Shown: positions 43,410 through 54,596, numbered from the stretch's first letter. The stretch is DNA of 64,000 bases from Campylobacterales bacterium (GCA_016938735.1 JAFGUB010000037.1:1-64000), one strand, 5' to 3'. Numbers and translations: made by a program. The notes: generated by a model from the letters alone, not told the origin.

Positions 43410-44210
43410 CTACTCCATAACGATAAATGCGTGTTGCAAGCCGTTGTTTGCAATAAAGTCGCGGGCTTCCGCATCACTTTTGAATCCTGTCACGTAGACG
43501 CGGAAAATTCGCCCTTTTTCATATTGCGAATCTTTGATAACCGCGCTGTAGCCCTGCATATTGTGGTACTTTTCGCGTGTCGCCATCGCCCCTTCGATCC
43601 GTACAAAAGCGCCCACTTGGACCGAAAAGATACCTGAAACCTGCTCTTTTGGCCCTTGCTTGAGGGTTTCGATCGGCGAGATGCTGCGGCTGCCTTTGGC
43701 TTCGAAACCGAGCACTTCCAGTCTGACCGGAGCGGTTCCGGTGCGGATCATATCGAGCTCACTTGCCCCTTTTTTGGAGAGGTCGATAATGCGGCTATCG
43801 ACGAAGGGGCCGCGGTCGTTGATGCGTACGATAATACTGCGGCCATTCTCTTTATGCGTTACCCGCACCACGGTGTTCATCGGTAGCGTCTTGTGCGCAG
43901 CGGTCATCGCGTGCATGTCATAGGTCTCTCCATTGGAGGTCTTTTTGCCGTGAAAATCGGGGCCGTACCAGCTCGCCCTGCCGTGAAACTCCTCTCCGAC
44001 ATGCACGATAGTAGGGTAGTAGCGCTTGCCGTGAACGGTGTAAGGCCGCATAGTAGGATGAAGGCGATCCTTATCCGAAGGAGTAGGCGCAGCACCGTCT
44101 AAAGTGGGTTGGGCCGTAACTTTACCCTGATTCAAATAGCCCTCTTGCGTTCGCGTGCTGCATCCGGCAAAAAGCAGCAGCGTTATCAATACGATACTAG
44201 TCGTATACAT
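43410..44210 (-). CDS. rlpA: RlpA-like septal-ring lipoprotein with SPOR domain
   Basis: RlpA-type proteins are lytic transglycosylases that act on denuded glycan strands, mainly at the septum. The 266-residue protein has a lipobox LFAGC (Cys 17), a double-psi barrel (RASWYGPDFHGKKTSNGE near 77; VRINDRGPF near 127 with the catalytic Asp) and a C-terminal SPOR domain (SVQVGAFVRIEGA near 198). Its ATG is formed by a palindrome copy (44205-44214) that also encodes the Leu-His-Val end of mltD. Confidence 0.9.
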   Translation of the reverse strand: MYTTSIVLITLLLFAGCSTRTQEGYLNQGKVTAQPTLDGAAPTPSDKDRLHPTMRPYTVHGKRYYPTIVHVGEEFHGRASWYGPDFHGKKTSNGETYDMHAMTAAHKTLPMNTVVRVTHKENGRSIIVRINDRGPFVDSRIIDLSKKGASELDMIRTGTAPVRLEVLGFEAKGSRSISPIETLKQGPKEQVSGIFSVQVGAFVRIEGAMATREKYHNMQGYSAVIKDSQYEKGRIFRVYVTGFKSDAEARDFIANNGLQHAFIVME

Positions 44211-45414
44211 GTAAGCGGTCTCCGATCCGAATCAACGAATCTTTGAGATTGTTCATCGCTTTAAGTTTGGCGATAGTCAGATCAAAATGCTTGGCGATTG
44301 ACGCCAAGGTGTCTCCGGCGCGTACGATATATTTCGATTCGCGCTCCTGCGCAGGTTTATCCACCGGTATAATCAAACGCTGCCCCAAGGACAAAATAGT
44401 GCCGGAGAGATGGTTGAAATCAACGATCTTCCGATAATCGATCTTGTATTGACGCCCGATTTTAGCGAGGGTCTCTCCCTTTTTGACGGTGTGGACCATA
44501 TAGACATCGCGCAACGGCTCACTCTTGTAGTCACGCTTGAAATCGGCCAGTTTGGCATAGGGAATATAGATAGTGTACCCCTTCTCCTCCGGCGGTACAA
44601 AATCATATTTAAGGTGACGGTTGTAACGTTCGAGCTCCTTGATCGGTAGCCGGAGCACCTTGGCAACGCGGCTTAAGCGTTCGCCACCGGCTATTTCGAC
44701 CGGAGCGATGGAGAAGGCGCTCGCACGATTGAGCAAAAAGTCGTATTCGTGGGCGATCAGATAATTTTCGTCATTGCCGATCAGTGCCAATGCGAGAATT
44801 TTGCGGATGTACAGTCGGGTCTCTTTGGGAAGATAGCGCTTTTGGCTGTCCACCAGAACCGACAGATCGTCACTTTGGGCCAGCTCGATGGCGCGTCTGA
44901 GCCGTCCCTCGCCGCAGTTGTACGCCAGCGCGGCAAGATACCATTTGCCGAATTTCGCGTGCAGAGCTTCAAGGTAGCGTACCGCAGCCTCAGTCGATTT
45001 GACCAGATCGCGTCGCTCATCGACGTAATTGTCAATACGTAGTCCGTTGTACTGAGCCGTTTCAGAGATGAACTGCCATAATCCCGAAGCCCTTTTATCC
45101 GAAAAGGCTTTCAGTGAAAAGTTCGATTCCGCCATGGCCAAAAAAATAAATTCGGCAGGCAACGCGGATCTAGAGAGCACCTCTTTGATCATGGGAATGT
45201 AGATGTAAGCGTCATCCATCGCTTTAAAGAAGTGCTCGTGCGCATAGGTGCTTTTGTAGTGCGCGATGGTTTGTCGTAGCACCCTATCGGCCAAAAACTC
45301 CGGCGATATATCAAAACTCTTGAGGACGACACTCTCGCGTCGGTTGTTATTCTCAAAGGTTAAAACGGCGTGCGCACCGCACATCAAAAGCAGCAAGAGA
45401 AGAACTATGCGCAT
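44197..45414 (-). CDS. mltD: Membrane-bound lytic transglycosylase D-like protein with two LysM domains
   Basis: A 405-residue periplasmic glycan-cutting enzyme. It has a signal peptide, a family-1 SLT domain with MAESNFS (catalytic Glu 96) and SGLWQFI, then YNCGEGRLRRA, and two C-terminal LysM modules (VHTVKKGETLAKIG near 308; YIVRAGDTLASIAKHF near 363) that bind peptidoglycan. No lipobox is clear. It overlaps the start of rlpA by 14 bases. Confidence 0.9.
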   Translation of the reverse strand: MRIVLLLLLLMCGAHAVLTFENNNRRESVVLKSFDISPEFLADRVLRQTIAHYKSTYAHEHFFKAMDDAYIYIPMIKEVLSRSALPAEFIFLAMAESNFSLKAFSDKRASGLWQFISETAQYNGLRIDNYVDERRDLVKSTEAAVRYLEALHAKFGKWYLAALAYNCGEGRLRRAIELAQSDDLSVLVDSQKRYLPKETRLYIRKILALALIGNDENYLIAHEYDFLLNRASAFSIAPVEIAGGERLSRVAKVLRLPIKELERYNRHLKYDFVPPEEKGYTIYIPYAKLADFKRDYKSEPLRDVYMVHTVKKGETLAKIGRQYKIDYRKIVDFNHLSGTILSLGQRLIIPVDKPAQERESKYIVRAGDTLASIAKHFDLTIAKLKAMNNLKDSLIRIGDRLHVYD

Positions 45415-45469
45415 GTAACTCCCTTGGTGATCGCTTTCTTGAAGGGCTCTATTTTATCGAAAAACAGCT

Positions 45470-46243
45470 TTATATCCTGAAGAGTTTTTGGGCATTGGCT
45501 GTTGTCGTCGCTTCGATCTCGCCGGGTTCGCACTCAAGCAGTTCGGCCATCTTTTGTGCCACAAGCGTACAATAGGCGGGTTCATTACGCTCGCCTCGGT
45601 GCGGATGCGGGGTGAGATAAGGGCCGTCGGTTTCGATGAGGAGCCGATCTTTGGGGATCTTTGGCAGCACCTCCAGCAACTTTCTGGCATTTTTAAAGGT
45701 CACCACCCCGCCGATGCCGAAATAAAAACCCGACTTCGCCAGCATCAGCAACTCCGCATCGGCGTTGTAGCAGTGCAGCACGCCGCCGACCGCTTCGGCC
45801 CCCTCCTCTAGCAAAATGGTTTTGGCATCATGGCTGGCATCGCGGATATGCACGATCAGCGGCTTTTGATAAGCGATGGCCGTGCGGATTTGGGCACGAA
45901 ACACCGCGTGCTGGCGCGCCTTCTCCTCTTGCTTTTGGGCGTCGCTCCCCTCTAGGCGGTAGTAGTCCAGACCGCACTCTCCGATGGCGACGCATTTGGG
46001 ATGACGGATGAGCGGCTCAAACGAAAACGACGCGAACGCCTCCATATCGTAAGGATGTACCCCCAGAGCAAAATAGAGTCCCTCGTGCGCTTCGCAGAGC
46101 GCTACTGCGCGTTCAAGCGTTTTGGGATCGGCTCCGGGCAGCACAAACTGCGTCACCCCGACTGCGCGGGCACGTGCCAAAACAGCTTCGAAATCTTCCA
46201 CATAACGCTCGTCTTCAAGGTGGATATGGGTATCAATGATCAT
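45470..46243 (-). CDS. tatD: TatD family metal-dependent deoxyribonuclease
   Basis: TatD proteins are metal-dependent nucleases of the amidohydrolase fold, involved in DNA repair and degradation. The 257-residue protein has IIDTHIHLED near 2-11 (HxH), GECGLDYY near 93, HIRDAS and HCYNADAE and ETDGPYL motifs. ATG 46243 with AAGGAG lies right after the recN stop; the frame is open further upstream without similarity. Confidence 0.93.
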   Translation of the reverse strand: MIIDTHIHLEDERYVEDFEAVLARARAVGVTQFVLPGADPKTLERAVALCEAHEGLYFALGVHPYDMEAFASFSFEPLIRHPKCVAIGECGLDYYRLEGSDAQKQEEKARQHAVFRAQIRTAIAYQKPLIVHIRDASHDAKTILLEEGAEAVGGVLHCYNADAELLMLAKSGFYFGIGGVVTFKNARKLLEVLPKIPKDRLLIETDGPYLTPHPHRGERNEPAYCTLVAQKMAELLECEPGEIEATTTANAQKLFRI

Positions 46244-46244
46244 G

Positions 46245-47780
46245 CTACTCCTTGGCACTGCGCAGCAGATCTTTGGCAAAAAGCCGCGCTTCTTTGGTGA
46301 CGGTGTCGCCACTGATCATTCGGGCGATCTCTTCGATCCGTCCGGCTTCGTCAAGCATCCGTACCCTGCTTTCATCCTCTCTGGTAATCAAAAAATGTTG
46401 GGTTCCCATTGAAGTGAGTTGCGGCTGATGAGAGATGACGAAAATCTGATAAATGCGGCTGAGCGACCTAAGCACCCTTGCGACGCTCATCGACTCTTCA
46501 CCACTCAAATTGGCATCGATCTCATCAAGCAACAATACCCCCTCATCGTGCTCGATCCCCTCCGCCCAGATGGCCAACACTGCTAAGCGCATTCGGTTGT
46601 ACTCCCCAGCGCTAAGCGAGGAAAGCTGCGTCTGCTCTATCTTCAGCTCCAACAGATCCTGACCCAGCGCATCGACCGCAACTTTCGCCAAAGAGAGGGT
46701 TGCGCTACGCAGATAGAGTGCACGCAGATAAAAGCCCAAACGCGCTTCAAACGCCGAGAGCGCTTTTTCGCGCCCCGCGCTTACCGTATCGGCAAGCTGC
46801 TCAAGGCGTACATGTAATGCCTGATACTCCGATTTAAGGTGATCTTTGGTCGATTCAATCCGGGCGTAGCGTTCGAGTTCCAAGCGCTTACGCTCTCTGT
46901 AAGCAATGGCTTCTTCGATGGAGCCATAACGGCGCTTGAGCTCGGCGAGCGCTTCAAGGCGGTCTAAAATGGACTCGACATCCATCTCTTCAAGCTCCTG
47001 CATGCGCGCGGCTCCATTGTCAAGATGGCTGCGCAGCGTGTTCATCGCATCATCAAAAAAACCGCTGTCGATCTCCAGTAGATCCAATACGGTTCCAACG
47101 CTGGATTCAAGCTCGAAAATGCGTTCGGCATTTGCAATCGCACTCAGGATCTTTTCGCGTCTGGAGAGGGCTTTTTTAACCTCCATCAAATGCTCGTCTT
47201 CGCCTATTTTGGGTTTGAGCGCGTCGATTCGCTCAATCTCAAACACCGCGAACGCCTTGAGTTCACTCACGCGGCGTTCCTCCTCTTCGAGGGCTTCAAG
47301 CTCCTTTTTGGTTTTGGCGTAGGCACCAAAGGTCTCTGAAAGCGCTTGAGTGTGCCCCGCATGATCGCTATCGAGCGCTTGCGCAAACCGATCAAGCAGC
47401 AAAAGCAGACGTCCGCGCTCAAAATCGCTGTCGTCGCGCAAGGAGAGATGCTTCACATGCTCGGCGGCAATAGCCGCTACGGCACGTCTTGAAAAGCTTT
47501 GGCCGTTGATGAAATAGCGCACCTTCTCCTTTTTGAGATGGCGCAGAATATTGGGCGATTCGTTGATGATGCCGTGACGCTCCTCATCGAACCGCCACGA
47601 CACCCCAAGCTCACACAGCGCAGCTCTGGGTTCCCCAAGCCCCAAAGAGGCCAAAATGGACTCCATCAGCACCGATTTTCCGCTACCACTAGGACCTGTA
47701 AAGACAATCAGCCCTTTTGAAAATTCGAGCTCCGCCTCTTTAAAACTCAGTAAATCTTTCAGATAGAAACGCTCCAGCAC
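46245..47780 (-). CDS. recN: DNA repair protein RecN
   Basis: RecN is an SMC-like ATPase that holds broken DNA ends during recombination repair. The 511-residue protein has a Walker A GPSGSGKS near 29-36, long coiled coils in the middle (about 150-360), the signature LSSLSAGEYNRM and Walker B VLLLDEIDANLSG near 434. It starts with GTG overlapping the nadK stop (TAGTG). It lacks some length of the E. coli protein (about 550), as usual in this phylum. Confidence 0.93.
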   Translation of the reverse strand: MLERFYLKDLLSFKEAELEFSKGLIVFTGPSGSGKSVLMESILASLGLGEPRAALCELGVSWRFDEERHGIINESPNILRHLKKEKVRYFINGQSFSRRAVAAIAAEHVKHLSLRDDSDFERGRLLLLLDRFAQALDSDHAGHTQALSETFGAYAKTKKELEALEEEERRVSELKAFAVFEIERIDALKPKIGEDEHLMEVKKALSRREKILSAIANAERIFELESSVGTVLDLLEIDSGFFDDAMNTLRSHLDNGAARMQELEEMDVESILDRLEALAELKRRYGSIEEAIAYRERKRLELERYARIESTKDHLKSEYQALHVRLEQLADTVSAGREKALSAFEARLGFYLRALYLRSATLSLAKVAVDALGQDLLELKIEQTQLSSLSAGEYNRMRLAVLAIWAEGIEHDEGVLLLDEIDANLSGEESMSVARVLRSLSRIYQIFVISHQPQLTSMGTQHFLITREDESRVRMLDEAGRIEEIARMISGDTVTKEARLFAKDLLRSAKE

Positions 47781-48634
47781 TACTCACCCCAACCGAGCTT
47801 GCCCTTCAGGACATCAAAGTAGTTAAAATCAGGTGTATGCACCAGTCTTGCTGACGTTTCGGCGAGCTTGATCAAGATGCGATCACCCTCGCCAAACTCA
47901 TACAAATCCTGCCCGTCAACAATGACCAAAGCACTCTGTTCTGAAGTACTCACCTCGATCTCGAAGTGTCCCGGAAGTACCACGGGGCGTTGGGTGAGCG
48001 AATGGGGGCTGATGGGGGTAAGTGCAAAAACCTGAGTATGGGGAAAGAGCACCGGCCCGCCTGCGGAGAGGTTATAAGCGGTTGAACCCGTCGGGGTGGA
48101 GATGATGACGCCGTCGCCGAAATAGGTGTTAAATGCTTTGCCGTCTACCTTGGTCTGTAGGTGGATCATTTTAGCGATAGAGGGTCGAGTGAGGACAATG
48201 TCGTTAAAGGCAATCAGGCGGGTGGTCTTATCGCAACTCATAATCGACGCCTCAAGCATGGAGCGCTCTTCAATACGGTATTCGCCGTCAATAAGCTTTG
48301 GGATAAACGCTTCTAAGCCGGACAGATCCAAATCAGCCAAAAAACCGAGCTTTCCCGCATGTACACCTAGGACCGGCATCTTGTAGGCACACGAACGACG
48401 AACGGTTGAGATCAGGGTTCCGTCTCCGCCGATAGCCAGCAGCATGTCGCAGTTTTGGCAAAGAATATCAAATTTTTGCCCGAGTACTCCGATCATACCG
48501 CCGCTGATGTGGTCAATAAACACTTCAACACCATGTGTTTCAAACAGTGCTTTGACCTGATAGAACATATTTTTGAGTTCCGGCGTAGAGGGGCGTAAAA
48601 CGACGCCGATTTTTTTAATATTGGTTAATTTCAA
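47780..48634 (-). CDS. nadK: NAD kinase
   Basis: NadK makes NADP from NAD and ATP. The 284-residue protein has AIGGDGTL near 67-74 (catalytic Asp), FNDIVL and [15 protein letters not shown] near 178. It heads the envelope operon; a minus-strand TATAAT (48665-48670) lies 31 bases before its ATG. recN follows with a one-base overlap, as in C. jejuni. Confidence 0.95.
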   Translation of the reverse strand: MKLTNIKKIGVVLRPSTPELKNMFYQVKALFETHGVEVFIDHISGGMIGVLGQKFDILCQNCDMLLAIGGDGTLISTVRRSCAYKMPVLGVHAGKLGFLADLDLSGLEAFIPKLIDGEYRIEERSMLEASIMSCDKTTRLIAFNDIVLTRPSIAKMIHLQTKVDGKAFNTYFGDGVIISTPTGSTAYNLSAGGPVLFPHTQVFALTPISPHSLTQRPVVLPGHFEIEVSTSEQSALVIVDGQDLYEFGEGDRILIKLAETSARLVHTPDFNYFDVLKGKLGWGE

Positions 48635-48664
48635 AGTATCAACCCCGCTCTTTGGTTTGGCGTC

Positions 48665-48738
48665 ATTATAACCAACTTTATAGACACCCCCTTACATGTA
48701 AGGCACTTAGCAAAGCCCAAGCTCCCCTTGAGTATAAT
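48665..48738. promoter_or_regulatory. Divergent nadK/aspS promoters around a TTACATGTAA copy
   Basis: Minus-strand TATAAT (48665-48670) for nadK and plus-strand TATAAT (48733-48738) for aspS. A perfect TTACATGTAA (48692-48701) lies between, about 22 bases from one box and 31 from the other. Confidence 0.6.
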
Positions 48739-48768
48739 CGCGGAAACATTTTTTGTGAGGATTCACGA

Positions 48769-50525
48769 TTGAGAAGTCACTACTGTACCGAACTGAGTGA
48801 GCGCCACATCGGCCAAGAGGTCATCTTGTGCGGGTGGGCCAACAGTCACCGCGATCACGGCGGTATTATATTTATAGACCTGCGCGACAAGTCGGGCTTG
48901 ATCCAGCTGGTCAACGATCCGGCCGACAGCGTCCAGGCGCACAAGGTCGCCAACGACGTGCGCGACGAATTTGTCCTGATCGCCAAAGGCACCGTGCGCG
49001 CGCGCGGTGAGGGGCTCATCAATCCCCGTCTTAAAACCGGAGCCATCGAAGTGGTGGTACATGAGCTGATTATCGAAAACCGCTCCGAGCCGGTTCCCTT
49101 CGTGATCGGTGATAATAACGTCGGCGAAGAGACCCGCTTGCGCTATCGCTACTTGGATCTACGTAACCCCTCTTCTTATGAAACGTTTAAACTTCGATCC
49201 AAAGCCGCCATCGCTGCGCGTAACACACTCGATAATCTGGGCTTTTTGGAGGTTGAGACCCCTATTTTGACCAAGTCCACGCCCGAGGGTGCGCGCGACT
49301 ACCTCGTTCCCAGTCGTGTACATGAAGGGGAGTTTTACGCCCTGCCCCAGTCTCCGCAGCTCTTCAAACAGCTCTTGATGGTGGGTGGATTTGACCGCTA
49401 TTTCCAGATTGCCAAATGTTTCCGCGATGAAGATCTACGCGCCGACCGCCAGCCTGAATTTACCCAGATCGACGTAGAGATGAGCTTTTGTGATCAAGAG
49501 GATGTCATCGGTGTGGCCGAAGAGCTGATCAAAGGGATGTTCGCTGCCGCCGGACACGAGATCAACCCTCCCTTCAACCGTATCAAATACTCCGACGCGA
49601 TGGAGTGGTACGGTTCAGACAAGCCCGATCTGCGCTATGAGCTGAAGATGGTGGACGTGATTGACATCTTCGCACGCTGCACCAACGAGATCTTTACCGC
49701 CATCGCCGCCAATCCCAAGATGAACCGTATCAAAGCACTGCGCGTGCCGGGGGCCGATCTAGTATTTTCTAAGCGTGAGATGAAGAGTTTTGAAGATTAT
49801 GTGCGCAAATTCGGCGCCAAGGGTCTGGGCTATTTTCAGATGAAAGAGGATGGACTCAAAGGGCCGCTGGAGAAGTTCTTTAGCCCTGAAGATCTACAAC
49901 TGCTCATCGAACGCACAGGGATGCAAGTCGGCGACGTCGTCTTTTTCGGTGCCGGAGACAAAAAGACGGTGTGGGATTATATGGGACGCTTCCGTATCTT
50001 TATCGCCGAACATGAAAAGATGAATCTGATCGACAAAGACCGCTTTGAGTTTGTATGGGTAGTAGACTTCCCGATGTTCGAGATCGAAGAGGGGCGCGTC
50101 AAAGCCCTGCACCACCCCTTCACCATGCCGCGTGATCTCAACCATGAGCATATCGAGGATATCGAGTCTATTGCCTACGACATCGTGCTTAACGGCACCG
50201 AACTTGGCGGCGGCTCGATCCGTATCCACAAAGAGGCGTTGCAAGAGCAGATCTTCAAACTCCTGGGTATCGAAGAGGATGAAGCGCGCGCGAAGTTCGG
50301 TTTCTTGCTCGATGCACTCAAATTCGGCGCACCGCCGCACGGCGGCTTTGCCATCGGTTTTGACCGCTTTATGATGCTGCTCTCCAAAAAAGAGTCGATC
50401 CGCGACGTTATTGCCTTTCCTAAAACCCAAAAAGCCTCATGTATCATGACCGACGCGCCTAGCCCTGTCGAGCTGACTCAATTACGTGAACTGCATATTC
50501 GTCTGCGCGAGCAAAAATCGGCGCA

Positions 50526-50529
<4 letters not shown>
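48769..50529 (+). CDS. aspS: Aspartyl-tRNA synthetase (probably Asp/Asn type)
   Basis: AspS charges tRNA-Asp and, in bacteria without AsnS, also tRNA-Asn. The 586-residue class II enzyme has an N-terminal OB fold ([14 protein letters not shown]), motif 2 [18 protein letters not shown] near 220, an inserted GAD domain and motif 3 [12 protein letters not shown] near 540. The start is TTG 48769 with GAGG nine bases ahead; the frame upstream crosses the promoter TATAAT. It overlaps adk by four bases. Confidence 0.95.
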
Positions 50530-51760
<1,231 letters not shown>

Positions 51761-51771
51761 GGAGCAAACAC

Positions 51772-52512
51772 TTGGAGTCGCCACACTTTTACGCTGTCAT
51801 TATCGGCTCTGAGATACTCAACGCCAGACGTGAGGACAAGCATTTCGCTTTTATCCGCGACGCACTTTTGCGCCGTGGCCACACCCTCTTCTTTACATGT
51901 ACGATCAAAGATGACGAAGCGCTCATGACGACGCTCTATACGATGATCAAAAATGATCCCAAGGCCGTAATGTTTAGCTTTGGCGGCATCGGCTCCACCC
52001 CTGATGATCTCACCCGCGCCGTCGCTTCAAAAGTCTTTGGCGACGGAGTGCTCTATGCGCACCCAGCTTTTCGCGCATCCATTGTCGAGCGCTTCGCAGA
52101 AGCGGCCTTTCCGCATCGCGTCTTGATGGCCGATCTGCCCAAAGAGGCCGGCTTGCTGCATAATGTTGTGAATAATATGTCGGGGTTTTATCTGCAAGAG
52201 CGCTATTTTTTTATGCCCGGCTTTCCGCAGATGGCGCACCCGATGGTAGAAGAGGCGCTTGATCGCTTCTACCCGGTCGCATCCACGCCCACCTACCGCG
52301 CTACCTTGCTGGCCGATACCAGCGAAAACACCCTGATCGACGTAATGCGCTCGATTCCTCCGCATCTGGAGCTCTCATCGCTTCCCATTTTAAACCCGCA
52401 AAAACCACAAGTGGAGATCTCCGTCTCGGGAAGCGACGCCCAAGAGGTGGAAGCGGCGCTGGGGCTGTTTGAGGCAAAACTCAAAATGCTCCATATCCCC
52501 TACCGACGCTAA
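51772..52512 (+). CDS. Molybdopterin-binding domain protein (MoaB/CinA N-terminal-like)
   Basis: A 246-residue protein with the MoCF-binding fold: AVIIGSEILNARREDKH near 8-24 and FGGIGSTPDDLTRAVA near 70-85. Such domains occur in MoaB/MogA and at the N-terminus of CinA. The CinA deamidase domain is missing. It could act on a molybdopterin or a pyridine/flavin nucleotide; the exact reaction is not known. The start is TTG 51772 with GGAG eight bases ahead. It ends in a four-base convergent overlap with the ankyrin gene. Confidence 0.8.
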   Translation: MESPHFYAVIIGSEILNARREDKHFAFIRDALLRRGHTLFFTCTIKDDEALMTTLYTMIKNDPKAVMFSFGGIGSTPDDLTRAVASKVFGDGVLYAHPAFRASIVERFAEAAFPHRVLMADLPKEAGLLHNVVNNMSGFYLQERYFFMPGFPQMAHPMVEEALDRFYPVASTPTYRATLLADTSENTLIDVMRSIPPHLELSSLPILNPQKPQVEISVSGSDAQEVEAALGLFEAKLKMLHIPYRR

Positions 52513-52988
52513 GCGCTTTCATAGCGCTCTAGCAACTGCATCATCGCGCTTTTACGCATTTTTCTGGCAAAATCAGCGGCGCTGAAGCCTTTGTGATCAC
52601 GCGCCTGCGGATCGGCTCCGGCCTCTAGCAGTTGCCGCGCCATCTCGACTCTGGAGTAGCAAACGGCTGCCATAAGCGGGGTAAAACGGCTGCGCCGCAT
52701 CGTTTTGTTGACATCGATGCCCGATGAGAGGAGTTGTCCAAAAAGTTTGGGGGCATTATAGGTGATCGCATAATCAAAAATACCCACCCCCTCTTCATCA
52801 AAATCATCCAGATTGGCACCGTTTTGGATCAACAGATCGATCACCTCTTCGTCACAATGCATCTTAAGCGCCAAAGCCAAAACAGACTCTTCATGCTCAT
52901 TCGCGGCATTCACATCAGCACCTCCCTCAAGATAGCGCTTGATACCGATTCGATCGTTGTGCTCTAGCAACTTGAGCCACTCTTCCAT
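52509..52988 (-). CDS. Ankyrin-repeat protein
   Basis: A 159-residue soluble protein of about four ankyrin repeats (GGADVNAANEHEESVLALAL, GANLDDFDEEGVGIFDYAI, GIDVNKTMRRSRFTPLMAAV and GADPQARDHKGFSAADFA, each shown in part). No signal peptide. Ankyrin repeats bind other proteins; the partner is unknown. It is divergent from dapD; minus-strand TATACT (53018-53023) is its likely -10. Confidence 0.85.
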   Translation of the reverse strand: MEEWLKLLEHNDRIGIKRYLEGGADVNAANEHEESVLALALKMHCDEEVIDLLIQNGANLDDFDEEGVGIFDYAITYNAPKLFGQLLSSGIDVNKTMRRSRFTPLMAAVCYSRVEMARQLLEAGADPQARDHKGFSAADFARKMRKSAMMQLLERYESA

Positions 52989-53049
52989 TATTGTCTCGCC
53001 TTTTGACTGTTTGACTTAGTATAACAGCTTGGACTTCAAACACACCCCC

Positions 53050-53059
53050 TTACATGTAA
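53050..53059. repeat. TTACATGTAA palindrome copy in a divergent promoter
   Basis: A perfect copy between the ankyrin gene (minus) and dapD (plus). Candidate -10 boxes lie on both sides: TATACT on the minus strand (53018-53023) and TAAAAT on the plus strand (53090-53095). Confidence 0.8.
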
Positions 53060-53121
53060 GTGAACCGAGGCTTTAAGCGCACCGTATGTTAAAATTTCGC
53101 AAATCAATCAGAAGGACTATA

Positions 53122-54318
53122 ATGGAAATGATCGAAACCGCCGAGGGGTTCAAACAAAAGGTAGCCTCCATCAAGAGTGCTCAGGGGTACAAAGATCCGC
53201 TCGCGTTTGGTATCTGCCGCATCGATTTGGGACAACTCAACAGCGACAAGGCGCTGCAGGCCACATTCCCGGTCGTCAACTGGAACGAAAACTTCGGAAG
53301 TGCCGCCATCTTCATTGCAGCCCTTCAAGAGCAAGGTGTCATGATCGACTTTAACGCCAACGAAGTGATCGCCCATGTGAATCTTGCCTTTTTGCAAAGC
53401 TGTCTCAATGCCTTTACTCCTTATGCCGATGAAGCGTACGGCGATGCGCACCGAAATATTCAAGTGGTTTCAACGCTCTATCGTCAAATCAAAGAAGAGG
53501 GGATGCGTGAGGGTGAGTTTCGCGTGGTCTTTATCTTTAATGATGCGCCGTGCCAGAGCGTCGAGGCGACCTATCTCAAGCTCTACGCCCTCTCGCTGGC
53601 CAAAGTAGCGCTGCGCAGCATCAATCTCAACGGTGCCTTCGGTGCTCTGCCCAACGTAGCATGGTCGGGCGGTAAGCCGATTGAGCTGGCGTGGCTGCGT
53701 GAATACGAGATCGATCTCAAGCTATCGGGCGAATACCCGCATATCGATTTTGTCGATAAATTCCCCCGTTTCTTGCAGCACATTATTCCTGCCGACAATA
53801 CCCGCATCCTTGACGCTTCAAAGGTACGTTTCGGTGCCCAACTGCACGCAGGCACGACGGTTATGCCCGGAGCCAGCTACATTAACTTCAATGCAGGTAC
53901 GACCGGCGTGAGTATGGTAGAGGGGCGCATCTCCAGCTCTGCCATCGTGGGCGACGGCTCGGATGTCGGCGGAGGCGCCTCGATTCTAGGCGTACTCAGC
54001 GGTACGGACGGTAATCCGATCAGCATCGGCAAAAACTGTCTGCTTGGGGCCAACTCGGTTTGCGGTATTCCGCTGGGCGATGGATGTATCATTGATGCTG
54101 GTGTGGCGATTTTGGCGGGAACCAAAGTGCGCATTGCGCCTGATCAGCTCGCCAAGATCGCTCTGGCCAATCCTGAAGCCTCTTTAAGCGGGGAGATCTT
54201 CAAGGGTGCGGCCCTTGCAGGACTCAACGGCCTACACTTCCGCCAAAGCTCTACCAACGGTGAAATCACGGCCGGTAGATCGACACGTGAAGTGAAGCTG
54301 AACGCCGAGCTTCACTAA
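53122..54318 (+). CDS. dapD: 2,3,4,5-tetrahydropyridine-2,6-dicarboxylate N-succinyltransferase
   Basis: DapD succinylates tetrahydrodipicolinate in lysine and meso-diaminopimelate synthesis. The 398-residue protein is of the long Campylobacterota type (about 390-400 residues, against 275 in E. coli). The C-terminal third is a left-handed beta-helix (SYINFNAGTTGVSMVEGRI, SDVGGGASILGVLSG). ATG 53122 follows GAAGGA; the longer frame from 53086 crosses the candidate promoter. Confidence 0.92.
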   Translation: MEMIETAEGFKQKVASIKSAQGYKDPLAFGICRIDLGQLNSDKALQATFPVVNWNENFGSAAIFIAALQEQGVMIDFNANEVIAHVNLAFLQSCLNAFTPYADEAYGDAHRNIQVVSTLYRQIKEEGMREGEFRVVFIFNDAPCQSVEATYLKLYALSLAKVALRSINLNGAFGALPNVAWSGGKPIELAWLREYEIDLKLSGEYPHIDFVDKFPRFLQHIIPADNTRILDASKVRFGAQLHAGTTVMPGASYINFNAGTTGVSMVEGRISSSAIVGDGSDVGGGASILGVLSGTDGNPISIGKNCLLGANSVCGIPLGDGCIIDAGVAILAGTKVRIAPDQLAKIALANPEASLSGEIFKGAALAGLNGLHFRQSSTNGEITAGRSTREVKLNAELH

Positions 54319-54351
54319 TCTTTTTTCCGTTTCTTTTTTGCCGAATCGGGC

Positions 54352-54357
54352 TATAAT
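54352..54357 (+). promoter_or_regulatory. Candidate -10 for the mini-rod gene
   Basis: TATAAT 20 bases before ATG 54378, with AAGGAG (54367-54372) between. T-rich runs upstream (54321-54339) may end dapD transcription and also serve as the AT-rich -35 substitute. Confidence 0.55.
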
Positions 54358-54377
54358 GGGCTTTCAAGGAGTCCATT

Positions 54378-54596
54378 ATGACGATCTCATCCAATCTCTC
54401 TTCCATTCAAAACAGTCAATATGCGATGAACCAGAGTGCGCAGCGCGTCGCACAAGCCGGTCGTGACCCATCCCAAACCGATCTAAGCAAAGAGCTTACC
54501 GATCAGATGATGATCGAAAAAAGCGTTCAAAGCAACGCTTCTGTAATCAAAACGGCTGATGAGATGCTCGGCTCTCTGCTGGACACTAAGGCGTAA
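54378..54596 (+). CDS. Miniature flagellar rod/hook-like protein
   Basis: A 72-residue protein. Its first 25 residues (NLSSIQNSQYAMNQSAQRVA) look like the N-terminal helix of rod proteins, and its last 40 (MMIEKSVQSNASVIKTADEMLGSLL, shown in part) match the C-terminal helix shared by FlgB, FlgC, FlgG and FlgE. The whole middle of a normal rod protein is missing. It may be an accessory rod or export subunit, or a regulator that mimics a rod substrate. Strong promoter and AAGGAG ribosome site support that it is expressed. It overlaps the facing NlpC gene end by 11 bases. Confidence 0.7.
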   Translation: MTISSNLSSIQNSQYAMNQSAQRVAQAGRDPSQTDLSKELTDQMMIEKSVQSNASVIKTADEMLGSLLDTKA

